In this document: positions 48,601-59,341 of the stretch, piece by piece
Layout: every line of letters starts with the position of its first letter
Numbering within the stretch: the stretch's first letter is position 1
Assembly (NCBI RefSeq): GCF_024713975.1
Contig: NC_091112.1
Location: 9,408,001 to 9,472,000 of the forward strand
DNA: 64,000 nucleotides
Reading direction: 5' to 3'
Source of the DNA: Paralichthys olivaceus
Lineage: Eukaryota > Chordata > Actinopteri > Pleuronectiformes > Paralichthyidae
Made by a program: the position numbers and the translations under genes
The notes under the pieces: generated by a model
The model's database searches: none
The model's input: the letters and a program-made list of their open reading frames with translations, nothing else
Told to the model about the DNA's origin: nothing

Positions 48601-51600
48601 CTGACCAATGGGAGGCGCGTCAGCCTAAAAACAGAATAACTTTTTTATTCCTCCGCCGCCACTGTCACACGCTCATCCGGGGTCTCCAGGTGATGCCTTT
48701 CATCCTCCACTCTGCGCCTTTCATGTGATTAGTGACCTGTCCATCGGGTTTTTGGTCATTACACCACATGGCTAGGCCGGGGGGCGTGGCTCCTGCGACC
48801 CCTACTGGACGTCACGTGGCACGTGACCAAGGTGGACCAATGAGATGTCAAGTAACTGAGCTAAATGGGCGGTCCCTCAATCATGATGTCATCTCATGCC
48901 ATTTTGTTAGCCTATAGCATCGACCCACCATTTTGATCAGAGAGGGAGTGGAAATTAAAGTTAGAAGTACCTGGGCTAGCATAGCGTAAAAGTTAGAACT
49001 TTGGGATACATTTATTGATCAGAAAACTTCAAACAGCTAGCAATGGCCGGAAAGCCATTTTTTGCCATAGCATTGCTAAGTTTAAAATTTTCATGTGCAG
49101 TCATAGTTTTGCCCACTTGTGGGTCGATTAAAAACATTTTTCAATTAGCAATCTAATACTCTGCCTTCTCACTTGACTACTTGCAGAAATGTTCACTTTC
49201 GTACAAATTTAGCGAAGCCACACGTTAGAATCACAGCCTTCACTTTGTTTGAAGAGGGATCATCAATTTATTAAAGTGTCAGTGTGACGGTATGCCAATC
49301 CAAAGCTTCTCCGAGGTGCACTGGTGAATTACGATTTACGGCATTGCAAAACAACAGGACCATTTGTTCAGTCACAAATCCGTTTATCACCTACTACACA
49401 GTAGCACAAGCACTTCCATTCCTTTATACCTACGAATTTTTGTGCCATAACTCATTACGATTCTTTCACACAGTCATTAATCATCTATCAACTTTAAATT
49501 TGACTGTTGAAAAGGTTCAGCTTTTCAGTGTTGGGTGTGATACAACGATTCAGTTCAACATTTGATGGATAAGGTCACGTCAGCCCTCTGGTCATGCAAC
49601 GTAAACTAGGATGATGGGATTTTCTGGGCAAAAGGAGATTTGACACATACATGTCACCGATCACTGCACTAAGTGTTTCTTACCAGGAGTCGTCTCCCAA
49701 AGGTGATGTCAGGGCGACTCAGTTAGATTACGTCATCTCTGAACCTGCTCAGTAGTGAATAAGGGATTTTTTTACAGCAAGATTCCCTCTTGACCAAGGT
49801 TATGCAATTAACCAATCAGAGAGCCACCAAAATGCATTCCTACTCTGTCACCCTGAGCAGGCTGTGAATCAAGAACTCCTCAAGCATGTAACTGCGACTC
49901 CATCACTGTGTTGTGACGTCCTTTGCTGAGTGAGTGCTTTGTTCCTGGCAGTCTAATAAATCAGCTTTTATTCATCATCATCGCCACCTCGATCAAATAC
50001 AGAGTGACCACTTCTGCTATGTACTGTGCGCTCACTCAGCCCATGATGACATGTAGTGAGTGCCAGTCTATAGTGGCTGAGACATGAATGGAGGTATAAC
50101 AACTCCTCTTAAAGAAGGGATTCCTTCTCTGGTTATCCTCTCTCCCATATAACACACAGGAAATGTTTCCGTGGCAATAGTTCATAAAGATTATGGAGAA
50201 ATCAATGGCATCATTTTGCTGACATCAGACACGTGTGCAAACATTTTCCTTGATATTTTCTACTCTAATGATCTTGAGGTTCAGAATGAGTAATGGCTAA
50301 AGACATCTAGTGCAATATTTGGGACTGGCAATATGGTAATGTCAAGATTAGCTCTTAACAGTTAGATGAGGATAGAAGCTAGAGAACACAGGTGAGAGCT
50401 GACTGAACATGTTTATTTAGACTCAAACTTAAATCTCCACTTTACTCACTGTTAGCTTTATTTTCACTGCTAGCTCTCTTTGATTGCTGAGTTGCAAATG
50501 CGTGTTTAGTATCAAAAAGGCTTCAGCACCATATAAATGATTAGATACTTCAATGCACAGGTGCAAGAAGATGGCTGCTGAGCTCGTTAGTATTTATTCT
50601 GTAACTACAGTATATTGCATTTACTGCGTTTGTAATCTAAGCTCCTGGGCATGTTGGTTTTTACTACGACAAAACTCAGCAACAGTTGATTCGACTCGAC
50701 TCAATTACTCAAAGATACTTATTTTTGGCTGCTAGAGTTGATAATCATTGTGTCCTGTGTTTTTATGCATCTTTTTTAGGGACTGAGCTGCTGGATTGGA
50801 ATCATTTTTTCTTTGATAACAATCAAAACTATTCTATGCTAATATCAAAAACATTTCATGAGTATACTATTAGAATGAATGGATCACAAAGGCCAGTTGA
50901 ATTAAATAGAATAAACAGTGCATCTAATAGACGATAAAACAGAATACCTCCCTGGTAAAATACAAATTACTGACCAGCTTGAACCATTAATATGACAGGT
51001 TTCCAACACTATCTTTTAATTCAAGGACCCAATGTGGCGTGGATCGACACAAGGAACCAGCCTAGTTACTAATAAAAATCAAAATGATTTACGAGTTGAC
51101 AAGATGCATTTTCAAGTTGAAAAGCTGAGAGATGGTGGAAGACACAAGCAGAAAGCTAAACTTAAATTTCTATTTTAGTAGAAAATATATATATTCAAGC
51201 ACCTTCAATGACCCATGTTGATATTCTAATATTTTGTTTGAGCAGTTAAGGATTAATAAGATCTGCAGAAGTGTTAAATACGTTACACATCACCTCCACT
51301 AAAACGCAGCAGCCCTAAATCTGGCTTGCAGATTGTTTCATATATTCAGAACACACTCACCAGAGTCATGTCTGATCAGAAACATATGGTTGTAACTTAT
51401 TTTGCAAACAGTGACAAGTTTATCGAGAACATGTGCAAGTAACCCACAACTGTTCCACCTCCCAATGCCAAAGATCAAACAAACACAAGATAAATGATTT
51501 CAGTCAGAAATGTATTAAATTAATCACTTTAACAAGCACAATTTACAGTCAAAACAGGCTATGGTCCATTAGTGCCTTAGACAAGCATGTAATTAATACA

Positions 51601-51650
51601 TTAGTAATTTTTAACACGAGGGCAGGATTCTTTAAAAACTGCAGTTGAGT
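48601..51650. other. Spacer between adnp2 and azin1
   Basis: No gene recognised. The longest open frame (49284-49565, plus) has no recognisable family and no splice context. Sequence is mostly AT-rich and unique-looking. Confidence 0.5.
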
Positions 51651-52965
51651 CAGGTCATCTTTAATATCATCAGACTTGATTGAGCTGTACAAGTGACTGC
51701 AATATGTCCCTCGTATCTTTAGAGAGGCATGAGGAAACGTCTGGCGTTTAATTCATCATTCATCATTTGTGTACAACTAACATGTCATATTTTAAAGATA
51801 GACATGTAAGTCTATGTCCGCTGCATACACATCATATATGTTCGAGCATGTTTCAGAACATGATCCTTTGCTGGTTTTTCAGTTCTTGGGAGAATAGGGA
51901 GCAATCTCTATGCAAGAGACACTGATATGAAAAACTTAAAACAAAAAACAGGGCTGCATTGGTAAATGTCACAGTATTTCTTTAACCTACAAAAGATCTT
52001 GTGCATGTAAAACCAGATAACATCTGTCTAATAGAGGTGAGGAGTGTGTTTGGGTGTATGCAGCTTCTCTGTGTTGAAAGCTAACTCAGTGTAAAAAGAA
52101 TCTCTCATAGCATTTCCTTCAAGTGCTTTGAGTAGAGAGAAACCACTGAGGTCACAAATGGCAATCACAGCACACTTATATCCATGTAGCGTTTAAAAAA
52201 ACAAAACAAAACATTGATATCTTGTCAGGAAAACACTGTTAGATGGGCCACAGCATAATACCTGGGCAAAACACACAAAGACGGAGCATTAAATATGTCC
52301 CGGTAATATCTGAATCCAATAAATAAAGATGCATTGAGGTGAACTGCAATAAAGAAAAAGGTTACATCATTGTCATAATTTAATTTAAACTCTGCCAAGT
52401 GAGGGCTCTGAAATACAGAATGCACACGAGGCATTGATTCTTTGAATCTCTTCAAAAATCATCTACAGACAAAATGTGAGTTGAACAGATACAGGATTTA
52501 CAAGACTGTCAACAGATAATCAAGAAAGAACAGGATTGAAATCAATTGTACATTTTGTAAACTGGATTTGTTATAATTAGGAAAAAAACCACCCCAAACA
52601 AGTTGGAGGGCCCCATCTCCAGAGAGTCGTCCATTTTGTTGCATAATGTCATTTGAGCTTGGGCTGGAGTTCTTTTAGCTGACATGTTTTTTGAGTCCAT
52701 TAGAGGGAGGAGTAAAGATACACAACCTTCCAGATAACATTTTAGACAATTGAGGTATCAAACTACAATTGTTAACCGTTTGTAGGAGGTAAAGAAAGTC
52801 AAATTCCTGGAAGAAATAATAGGATGCTGGATTTTCTGAGGTGGCTGGAATGTTGACCACATTTAGCCCCCGATCTTAAATACCACGCTGACCCCTTGAC
52901 TCATAGTGAAAGGACAGGCAAAGGAGGGTCTGTGCAATTGGATACAGGACAGGGGCAGAGGGTAG
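51651..52965 (-). other. azin1: azin1 3'UTR (approximate)
   Basis: Downstream of the azin1 stop no canonical AATAAA appears on the minus strand within 1.3 kb. ATTAAA variants occur at 51747-51752 and 51660-51665, so the 3' end is set there tentatively. Confidence 0.35.
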
Positions 52966-55900
52966 TTACGCACTGTACTGGACCATGGAGAAAGTCTTCA
53001 TGGCACTGTCCAGTGCCACACCAGCCTCCTGCATTTCGTACCTGTGAACAACACCAAACATCAATATCAGTTCTTGGAAAAACATATATTACGTCCATGC
53101 TTGTATTAGTGATGAATCACTCCGTACTCACCAATCAGAGGTGGAGACAGTGTAGTAGACAGGCGGCTGGGGAGAGCTGGATAGTGATTCCTCCAGGCTG
53201 CACGCTCCCATGTTGGAGAATAGAAGCCAGTCTCCCACACTGAGCTCAGGCAACAGGCAGCGATCCACCACCTGGTCCAGATCATCCAATGTCGGACCCC
53301 ATAGGCTGCTGGGATAGACCGTCTCCTCAGCACACAGCACACGCTGCAGAGAGGAAACCGTGTCGTTAAGATTTGCAATAAGGAAAGCTATAATCAACTT
53401 CTGTCACAGTTAATAATAATAATGCCCTGTAAAAAAGGAGCTATACAAATGATAATCATTTCAATCTGCAAGCAAAGAAATTATGCTTTGTAAAAACATT
53501 TTCATTATATGAAACATAGATTATAATTTTCAAACTGTATTCCTATAGTAGCTAAAAGTAGTTTGAACAGTTATCTGTCCTCTGCTGGTTATTATCTAGA
53601 AATCAAACTAAATGTCAATAGCCACTAACTACAACTATAAGCGTGTAAGTACAAGAGGTCAGGGTGTTACAACCCTGAAGCATTACATCAACATTTCTAC
53701 GTCACTGTTTATTTTACCTCAACCTTTTTACATAACTGCAGCCCTGCTTTTACATAACGCAATCTGATTAGGGTTATTTTTAGTTATTTTTGATTGTAAG
53801 GTTCACAGAGCGCATTAGAGGAAATTAATCATTTACAGTCACTGGTCCTGATCTGGCAGGAGTTTCAGTTTGGGTATCAATCCACTGTTTGTTGGACTAA
53901 ATGTCACATCAGGACAACACAGTTTTAAATAATTTGAATGAGAAAACCCAGATTCAATGTATTCGAGTCGAATACACTCACAATGAATTAACCCACTTTC
54001 CCTGATACAATTTGAGCGGCTCCATTCATTCTTGAATGGGGTTGACTGGGAGGCCGACTAACCTTGTGCACTGACGGGGCAGCGATGGAGTTTCCAACCA
54101 GCTTTCGGCTGAATGGGCCATAAACACCCTCATTCATGTAGTACAGGAACTCCGTATCCTCGTTGTTCTCACCTGTGAATGTATAGTGAGTCACCGTGTC
54201 AGAAAAGTAGAATATTGCCTACAACCTGAGGTCTCAAGAGTCAGACTTGATTATGTAACAGCATGTGTAAAAAACTAAAAACAAATATGAGAATTACCAT
54301 CCACACATTTTTACAGCCAGGATGCAGAGAGTTATTAAATTCAGAATGAACGCTACTATGGAGGAAAATGAACCAGAGAATTAAGCAACTCACCCTGAAC
54401 AAGGCTGTCCCAGCAGCGGGTCACCACTTTTTTGCCAATCAAATTGACAGCCAGGCTGAAAGCTGAGGCCACGTAGAAGCTGCCGGGCTGAGCCAACACT
54501 TGCACACCAGACAGTGGGGAGAAGTAGGCGTCCAGCAGCGGCCTGACTGCAGACTCAACCTGCACACACAATGTTCAACCAAATACGCAGTCAGAGTGTG
54601 TTTCCAGAAAAAGGAAGCAACCTGAAATCTATTACCCTCTGTGTGTTTTAGTGGCAGGTAATAGAAATAATGATTGAGCTATAAAAAAAAGATCCAGTGG
54701 TGCAGGTGTACTGGTATCTCACATCATTGTGCTGCCTAAATAGTAAATTTGTCAAATCTTTTACCACCTGTTGATGGTTTATTAACAAAATTCAGATTTT
54801 CCCATGTGAAAGTAAGTTGACACTCATTTGCATTCATCATTTTTTTTAAGGAGCTTTTCCCTTTTTTATTTAAGCCAAGAATTTGAAGAATGTGTGCTTT
54901 GATATTTGGCATTTACTCAAAAGATTTTAATGAAAGTTTATGTAAAGTTCGGGTAATGGCCAACTAGTTTCTGTTTCAGCTCTTAAGTCTGACCGAAGCA
55001 TAATGAATCATGTCACAGCTGTTTAACACTTACCTGTTTGAGCTGAAACTCTGTGCCTGTAAATCCACCACCAATGTCTAGGATGTTCATGTTAAAGCCC
55101 AGATCCACCTAAACAGAAAAAGACATCCTTCAATAAAAAGAAACTGAGGTTCAATAAAATAATCTTGTATGGATATATCTATTAAATTATATAGATATTT
55201 TCTAGACTGTACTCACCCCCATGTCAAACACACAGCGGGCGTCTGACAGTGCGTGGGTGTAAGCCTGTTGTAGGTCTAGGCAGGAGCTGGGGATGTGGAA
55301 GGTCACGCCCACCACCTGGATGCCTTGCTCCTTGGCTGCCTCCAACAGGTGCCGGCAGCTCTTCAGAGAGGAGCCGATGGTCATGCTGGTCTCAGCCGCA
55401 TGGGCCTCAGTGGTCAACTGCAGCAGCAACCTAGAAGAGACAGAAAAACACATTAGCCAGGGAGCAAAACATGTATGAATAATCTTTCTAAGCAAGACAA
55501 ATAAAGTTTGCTGCAGAATCTGATCACTTACTTTGCACTCGGGTGTAGACGGGAAATCTTGGACAACTCGGCCTCATTCTCACAAACAAGGTACTGGATG
55601 TTGTTCTTGGCAGCATACTTAATGTGGGCAAGCTGCTTGCAAACACCTGACAGAATGATGTTTTCTGGTGGCACCCCGTGCTCCAGAACCAGGTTCATTT
55701 CAGCCTGAGGGGGAAAGAGGCTGTTATGTTAGATAAACAGATGCAACTAAGTCTAAAAACCACATTGAAATCAATCAAAAACCAAGAGTGTTATGCAAGT
55801 TGAAAAGGCGACAGTCATCAGCTGACCAGTAATCAATTATGTGCTTGTAATGTAATGGACCCAAACTGTTAGGAGCCATCATAAGAGGGTGAAGCCCTGA

Positions 55901-56409
55901 GCAGTTTGTAAAAAGAAACTAAAAGTAAAAAAATCAGAGCTGATTGAATTAGTCTTTACCTTGTTGGTGCAAACAAAGCCCAAGCCCAAGGAAGCCAGCA
56001 CCTGGGTGACTGCAGGGCTGCTGTTGCACTTGACTGGGTAGTAGGGCTGCAGTTGTGGCACTGTGCTCTGCCAGCACGCATGCTGCCGCATCAGGGCACC
56101 AAGGTCGCCCACAACAAACGCACTCTTCCCAACCTGTGAACACAAGAGAAGTTGAAGGTTGCAACAGATTAAACGAAGCAATTGGTCAAACTACTTAAAA
56201 TCAGACTCTGACAAGGAGGTTATCGTCTCAACTGGAGAAAACCTGCTGCACATTATAGTACCAATGACTGGAGAATTTAGATAATTCCCTCTACAAGCTG
56301 AACTGACCAGAGTCTGCTCGCAGATGTGCCCGTCAATAACATCTTCAAGGGTCACTCCTCCCTCCAGAAGTTCAATGATGCAGTTGGGTTTGTCAGCGAG
56401 TCCTTTCAT
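52966..56409 (-). CDS. azin1: Antizyme inhibitor 1
   Basis: Nine coding exons on the minus strand: 56409-56308, 56133-55960, 55704-55532, 55430-55217, 55108-55034, 54559-54394, 54172-54063, 53343-53132, 53041-52966 (1302 nt, 433 residues). It is an ornithine decarboxylase paralogue without activity: it binds antizyme more tightly than ODC, frees ODC from degradation and so raises polyamines. The PLP lysine K69 (YPVKCNSS) and GGGFTGTE remain, but other ODC residues are changed: Asp88 is Val88, Glu274 is Gln270, Arg277 is Ser273 (AQPGSFYV), and catalytic Cys360 is Leu357 (WGPTLDDLD). The antizyme-binding region ([18 protein letters not shown]) is present. [13 protein letters not shown] and [12 protein letters not shown] favour AZIN1 over AZIN2. 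The C-terminus is about 15 residues shorter than human. It is divergent from atp6v1c1, its neighbour in human too. Confidence 0.94.
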
Positions 56410-56508
56410 CTCAACCGTATTCCGCTAATCCGACAATCATAAAGAACAGATAAACAAGTCAAGGGGTCACGACTGAGCCAATGGGGTCCTGCCGGTATGC
56501 AACAAACT
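56308..56508 (-). promoter_or_regulatory. azin1: azin1 start-codon exon with short AUG uORF
   Basis: This exon begins after TTTTCCAG (minus strand). It contains ATG at 56440-56438 opening a 9-codon frame, MIVGLAEYG, whose TGA (56413-56411) ends one base before the main ATG (56409). Because it lies in the same exon as the main start it should be in every mRNA that carries the azin1 coding region. Termination so close to the main start permits local reinitiation. Confidence 0.6.
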
Positions 56509-56982
56509 GGAAAAGACAGAGAGAGACAGAGAAACAAAACGGGACTATTAGCATGACCACAATAAATATTTTTTGTGAGATTAAATCACAGACATAGCAC
56601 CTATTAAAAATTAACCACAGCATCTACACATTACACAATCGTAGTCGATGTGGACAAGATGTGTTTTATAAAAACTAACAAGACTCAAAGTACTAAAGTA
56701 TTTTGAATAGTCTTCTTTTATTTACAGTCTCACAGAACTTCTCTCCAAACAAGACAAAACACATTTGTTTCTGTGCAATTAGTAATTCTGTAAACTCCAG
56801 ACCCCTCATTGAGCTTTTGTTTGAATCTACTCATTTCCCAACACAAATCTGTTAACTCACACAGTGGTTTGCCAAATTCTACCCAGGACACAATGATCCT
56901 GGACTTTGCTATGAGATGCATGTGTGCACACAGACACTGAGTCACTCACATGGACAAGTCAGGAGATGGACCCGTCCCGCTA

Positions 56983-58467
56983 TCAGCTAGGATCCCAAGG
57001 CGGCTCAGCGTTGAAGTCAAAGTTCTCCCGGTAAAGAGCTGCCCCTAGCCCCTCCGGGTAGCGCTCATACACCTGTGCAGAGACAGGGGAGCCCTGAGAG
57101 ACAAACACATGAATATTAGCTCTCAACACACAGTCACTGTATGAAGACAACATGTCCTGTACCTTGTTTATCCCAGCAAGAAAAAAAAACAAGTGTTGCA
57201 CTGTCACCGGCTAAGCTTGTCTGTCACCCATGTATTCACATTTGTCCTCACTGTGGTCAAAGTTCAGTTACGGGTTACAGGTTCAGTTAAGCATCTCCCA
57301 CACGTCTTTGCATGGCTTAGAAATGAGTAATGAAGCAATATCAACATGTATCCCAAAATAACAAAGTTCAATATACATTGAAATATTGCCTGTATATTAT
57401 CCAAGCACAGTGAGGAGGTATAACACATAACTGATCTACTTTTATAAAGTGTCTGTCATTGTTTAAAAACACAACTTTCACTTAGAGGTAGAAATCAGTC
57501 TTTAAACGTGAACATAACATTTATTGTGATGATTATCAATATTGGCTTATTTGAAACTACCATTGAAATGTTTGGCCACATCTCCCAGATTAAACTTGAA
57601 TTGTGATGTACAACTAGTGAGGTTAAAAAGTCCCGTGTTTCCTTTGAAATCTAGTGGTGAACAAGGTTAAAAATAAACAGTTATTAAACTCATCTCAGTA
57701 CAAAAGACAGCATAGTAAAGAAAAACTTTCTGTGGAAAACACCCACGAAGAAGAGTTCAAAACTTTCCCAGTCAGTCAATCAGTCTATGAAATTAAATAT
57801 AAATAACATCTTTTGTGAGAAACATCGACATTGCATGATGTGAACACATTCCTCTTAATCGAACTTTTGGCCAGATGATGATATTATCTCTATTACTTCA
57901 CATTGTCTAACTACAGCCTGCGCATGCGTAGTGACGGCGCAATGGAGTCACAACTTGACAGGAGATATATTCACGAACACTATAATTCTTAAAAACACCG
58001 GGTCACCAAGACAACACACCGAACAGCGACTGTGCCCCGTGTATTTCTACACACGACACGTATAACCGTGTTAGCTACAGCGAGCACAGTGTACGCCGCG
58101 GCTCAGGACATGGCGCTAGCGAGAGAGCGGCTAATGTGGACGGCGACAGAAGAAGCTCGTGTTCGCGCTGAATTTTTCCTCTAAAACCACAAACAAGCCG
58201 CAGCACGGACACAACACACGGACAGAAAGTGGACTCGAGCGTCGCTACGACACCGCAAACGACCGACAAAGCGCCGGGGACGCGTGAAAAGCCACAACTC
58301 AATGAATCGGTCTGTCATGTGTGGCAGGAAGGCAGAAGGACCAGCCCGCCATGTTACGTGCGAATCCACAGAGCTCAACCGGGGGGAAGCGCCTCCTGCT
58401 TCTCGGTACTTACGTGAGATAACGGCCAGAATGTTTTGGAAAATCGTCTTCTCTTTTTCGGCGGAAT
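56983..58467 (-). promoter_or_regulatory. azin1: AUU-initiated polyamine-responsive uORF (uCC) of azin1
   Basis: Two pieces on the minus strand, 58467-58414 (exon 1, ending before GTAAGT) and 57093-56983 (exon 2, after CTCTCAG), join in phase 0 to a 54-codon frame. It opens with ATT (58467-58465) and has no AUG. Exon 2 encodes a stretch from GSPVSAQVYERYPEGLG to FDFNAEPPWDPS and stop (TGA 56985-56983). In vertebrate AZIN1 a conserved upstream coding region starts at AUU and ends with a Pro-Pro-Trp stall motif. High polyamine causes stalling there, ribosomes queue back to the weak start and initiate more often, so main-frame translation falls. The length, the AUU and the PPW terminus all fit. 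Exon 2 itself runs 57093-56950. Confidence 0.87.
57094..58413 (-). other. azin1: azin1 intron 1 (within the uORF)
   Basis: It interrupts the upstream conserved coding region. The promoter-side third is CG-rich. An NRF-1-like TGCGCATGCGTA (one mismatch) lies at 57919-57930. Confidence 0.6.
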
Positions 58468-58800
58468 TTTTAAAGAGTAGTGGGCACAGCGATGAAAGAA
58501 AGAACGAGGGCTGGTGGGGCCATATGGTCGCGTTGAGGGCCGGTGGAGGGGGTCGGGCTGGTGTCTTCTCTCCGGGCTGGTGGGTGGAGATCGACTGTGA
58601 GCCGAGCACAGGAAGTGGAGCGGCTCATCAACCGACCCGAGGGGGGTGGGGGGGGGGCGGGACCTGGGGTTCGGTTCCGCCAATGAGCGCGCTGTGTTCC
58701 TCGTGCTCACGCCAAATATGCGTTTCCGACGCTTCACGCAAGAACCCGCGATGTTTGTTCACGTTACATAAAAGCGTCAACTTTCCGCTCATGGCCTCCG
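58414..58800 (-). promoter_or_regulatory. azin1: azin1 first exon and CpG-island promoter
   Basis: Strongly CG-rich from about 58060 to 58810. A CCAAT box occurs in CCGCCAATGAG at 58680-58684, and a G-run of GGGGGGTGGGG type at about 58641-58660 (plus strand). The exon 1 donor is at 58413-58412. The transcription start is unknown but must lie upstream of the AUU at 58467. Confidence 0.65.
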
Positions 58801-59046
58801 CCGCTCGTGTTGTGGTCCGACTACACTGATGCACTTGTGCTGCTTCACAGAAGAGACACGGGAGACGGAACTTTATTAAAAAAAACAGTCTGACTTCACA
58901 CTCTGAGTTCTAACAGCGTCCTCTTCAAGCATAACACTCATATGATATTTTCTTCCTTTTATTTTTTGGTTTTGATTCCAAAAAATAAAAGGAAGAAAAT
59001 AACACAACTTTGTAAACACATTTTTAGATTAGATTTCCAAAGATCA

Positions 59047-59341
59047 TTAAAAGGGATAAAAAAAATGGAAATCCACTCATTATTTAATCACCACTATGCT
59101 CATGGAGGGGTGGGTGAAGTGTTTGAGTCCGCAAAAGTATTGTGGAGTTTCAGGGGTAAACAGCGTTTGCAGCCGAATCAAATGTAAATGATGCTGTTTT
59201 GAGTCAAATATGAATGTCGGGGCTTGCGGAATATGGATGTCACCACAGGAGCAGTATCACACCACTTCACCCACCCCTCCATCAGCACAGTGGTGAGTAG
59301 ATAATGATTGAATTATCATTTTGGATGAACTATCACTTTAA
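59047..59341. mobile_element. Foldback MITE with long inverted arms
   Basis: The left arm contains ATCACCACTATGCTCATGGA followed by GGGGTGGGTGAAGTG. The right arm reads CACTTCACCCACCCCTCCAT then CAGCACAGTGGTGAG, its inverted complement with few differences. The arms extend to TTAAAAGGGATA on the left and TATCACTTTAA on the right. The interior includes GGTAAACAGCGTTTGCAGCC and GAATGTCGGGGCTTGCGG. It is non-coding and about 295 bp, a type familiar from fish genomes; the superfamily is not assigned. Confidence 0.7.

Noticed and set aside
49284-49565. 93-codon plus-strand open frame in the adnp2-azin1 spacer
   Set aside because: No recognisable family, no splice context, AT-rich surroundings.
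58181-58829. Several overlapping open frames of 120-181 codons near the azin1 promoter
   Set aside because: CpG islands have few stop codons by composition. Only the short stretch belonging to the AUU uORF is supported, by splice phase and its known ending.
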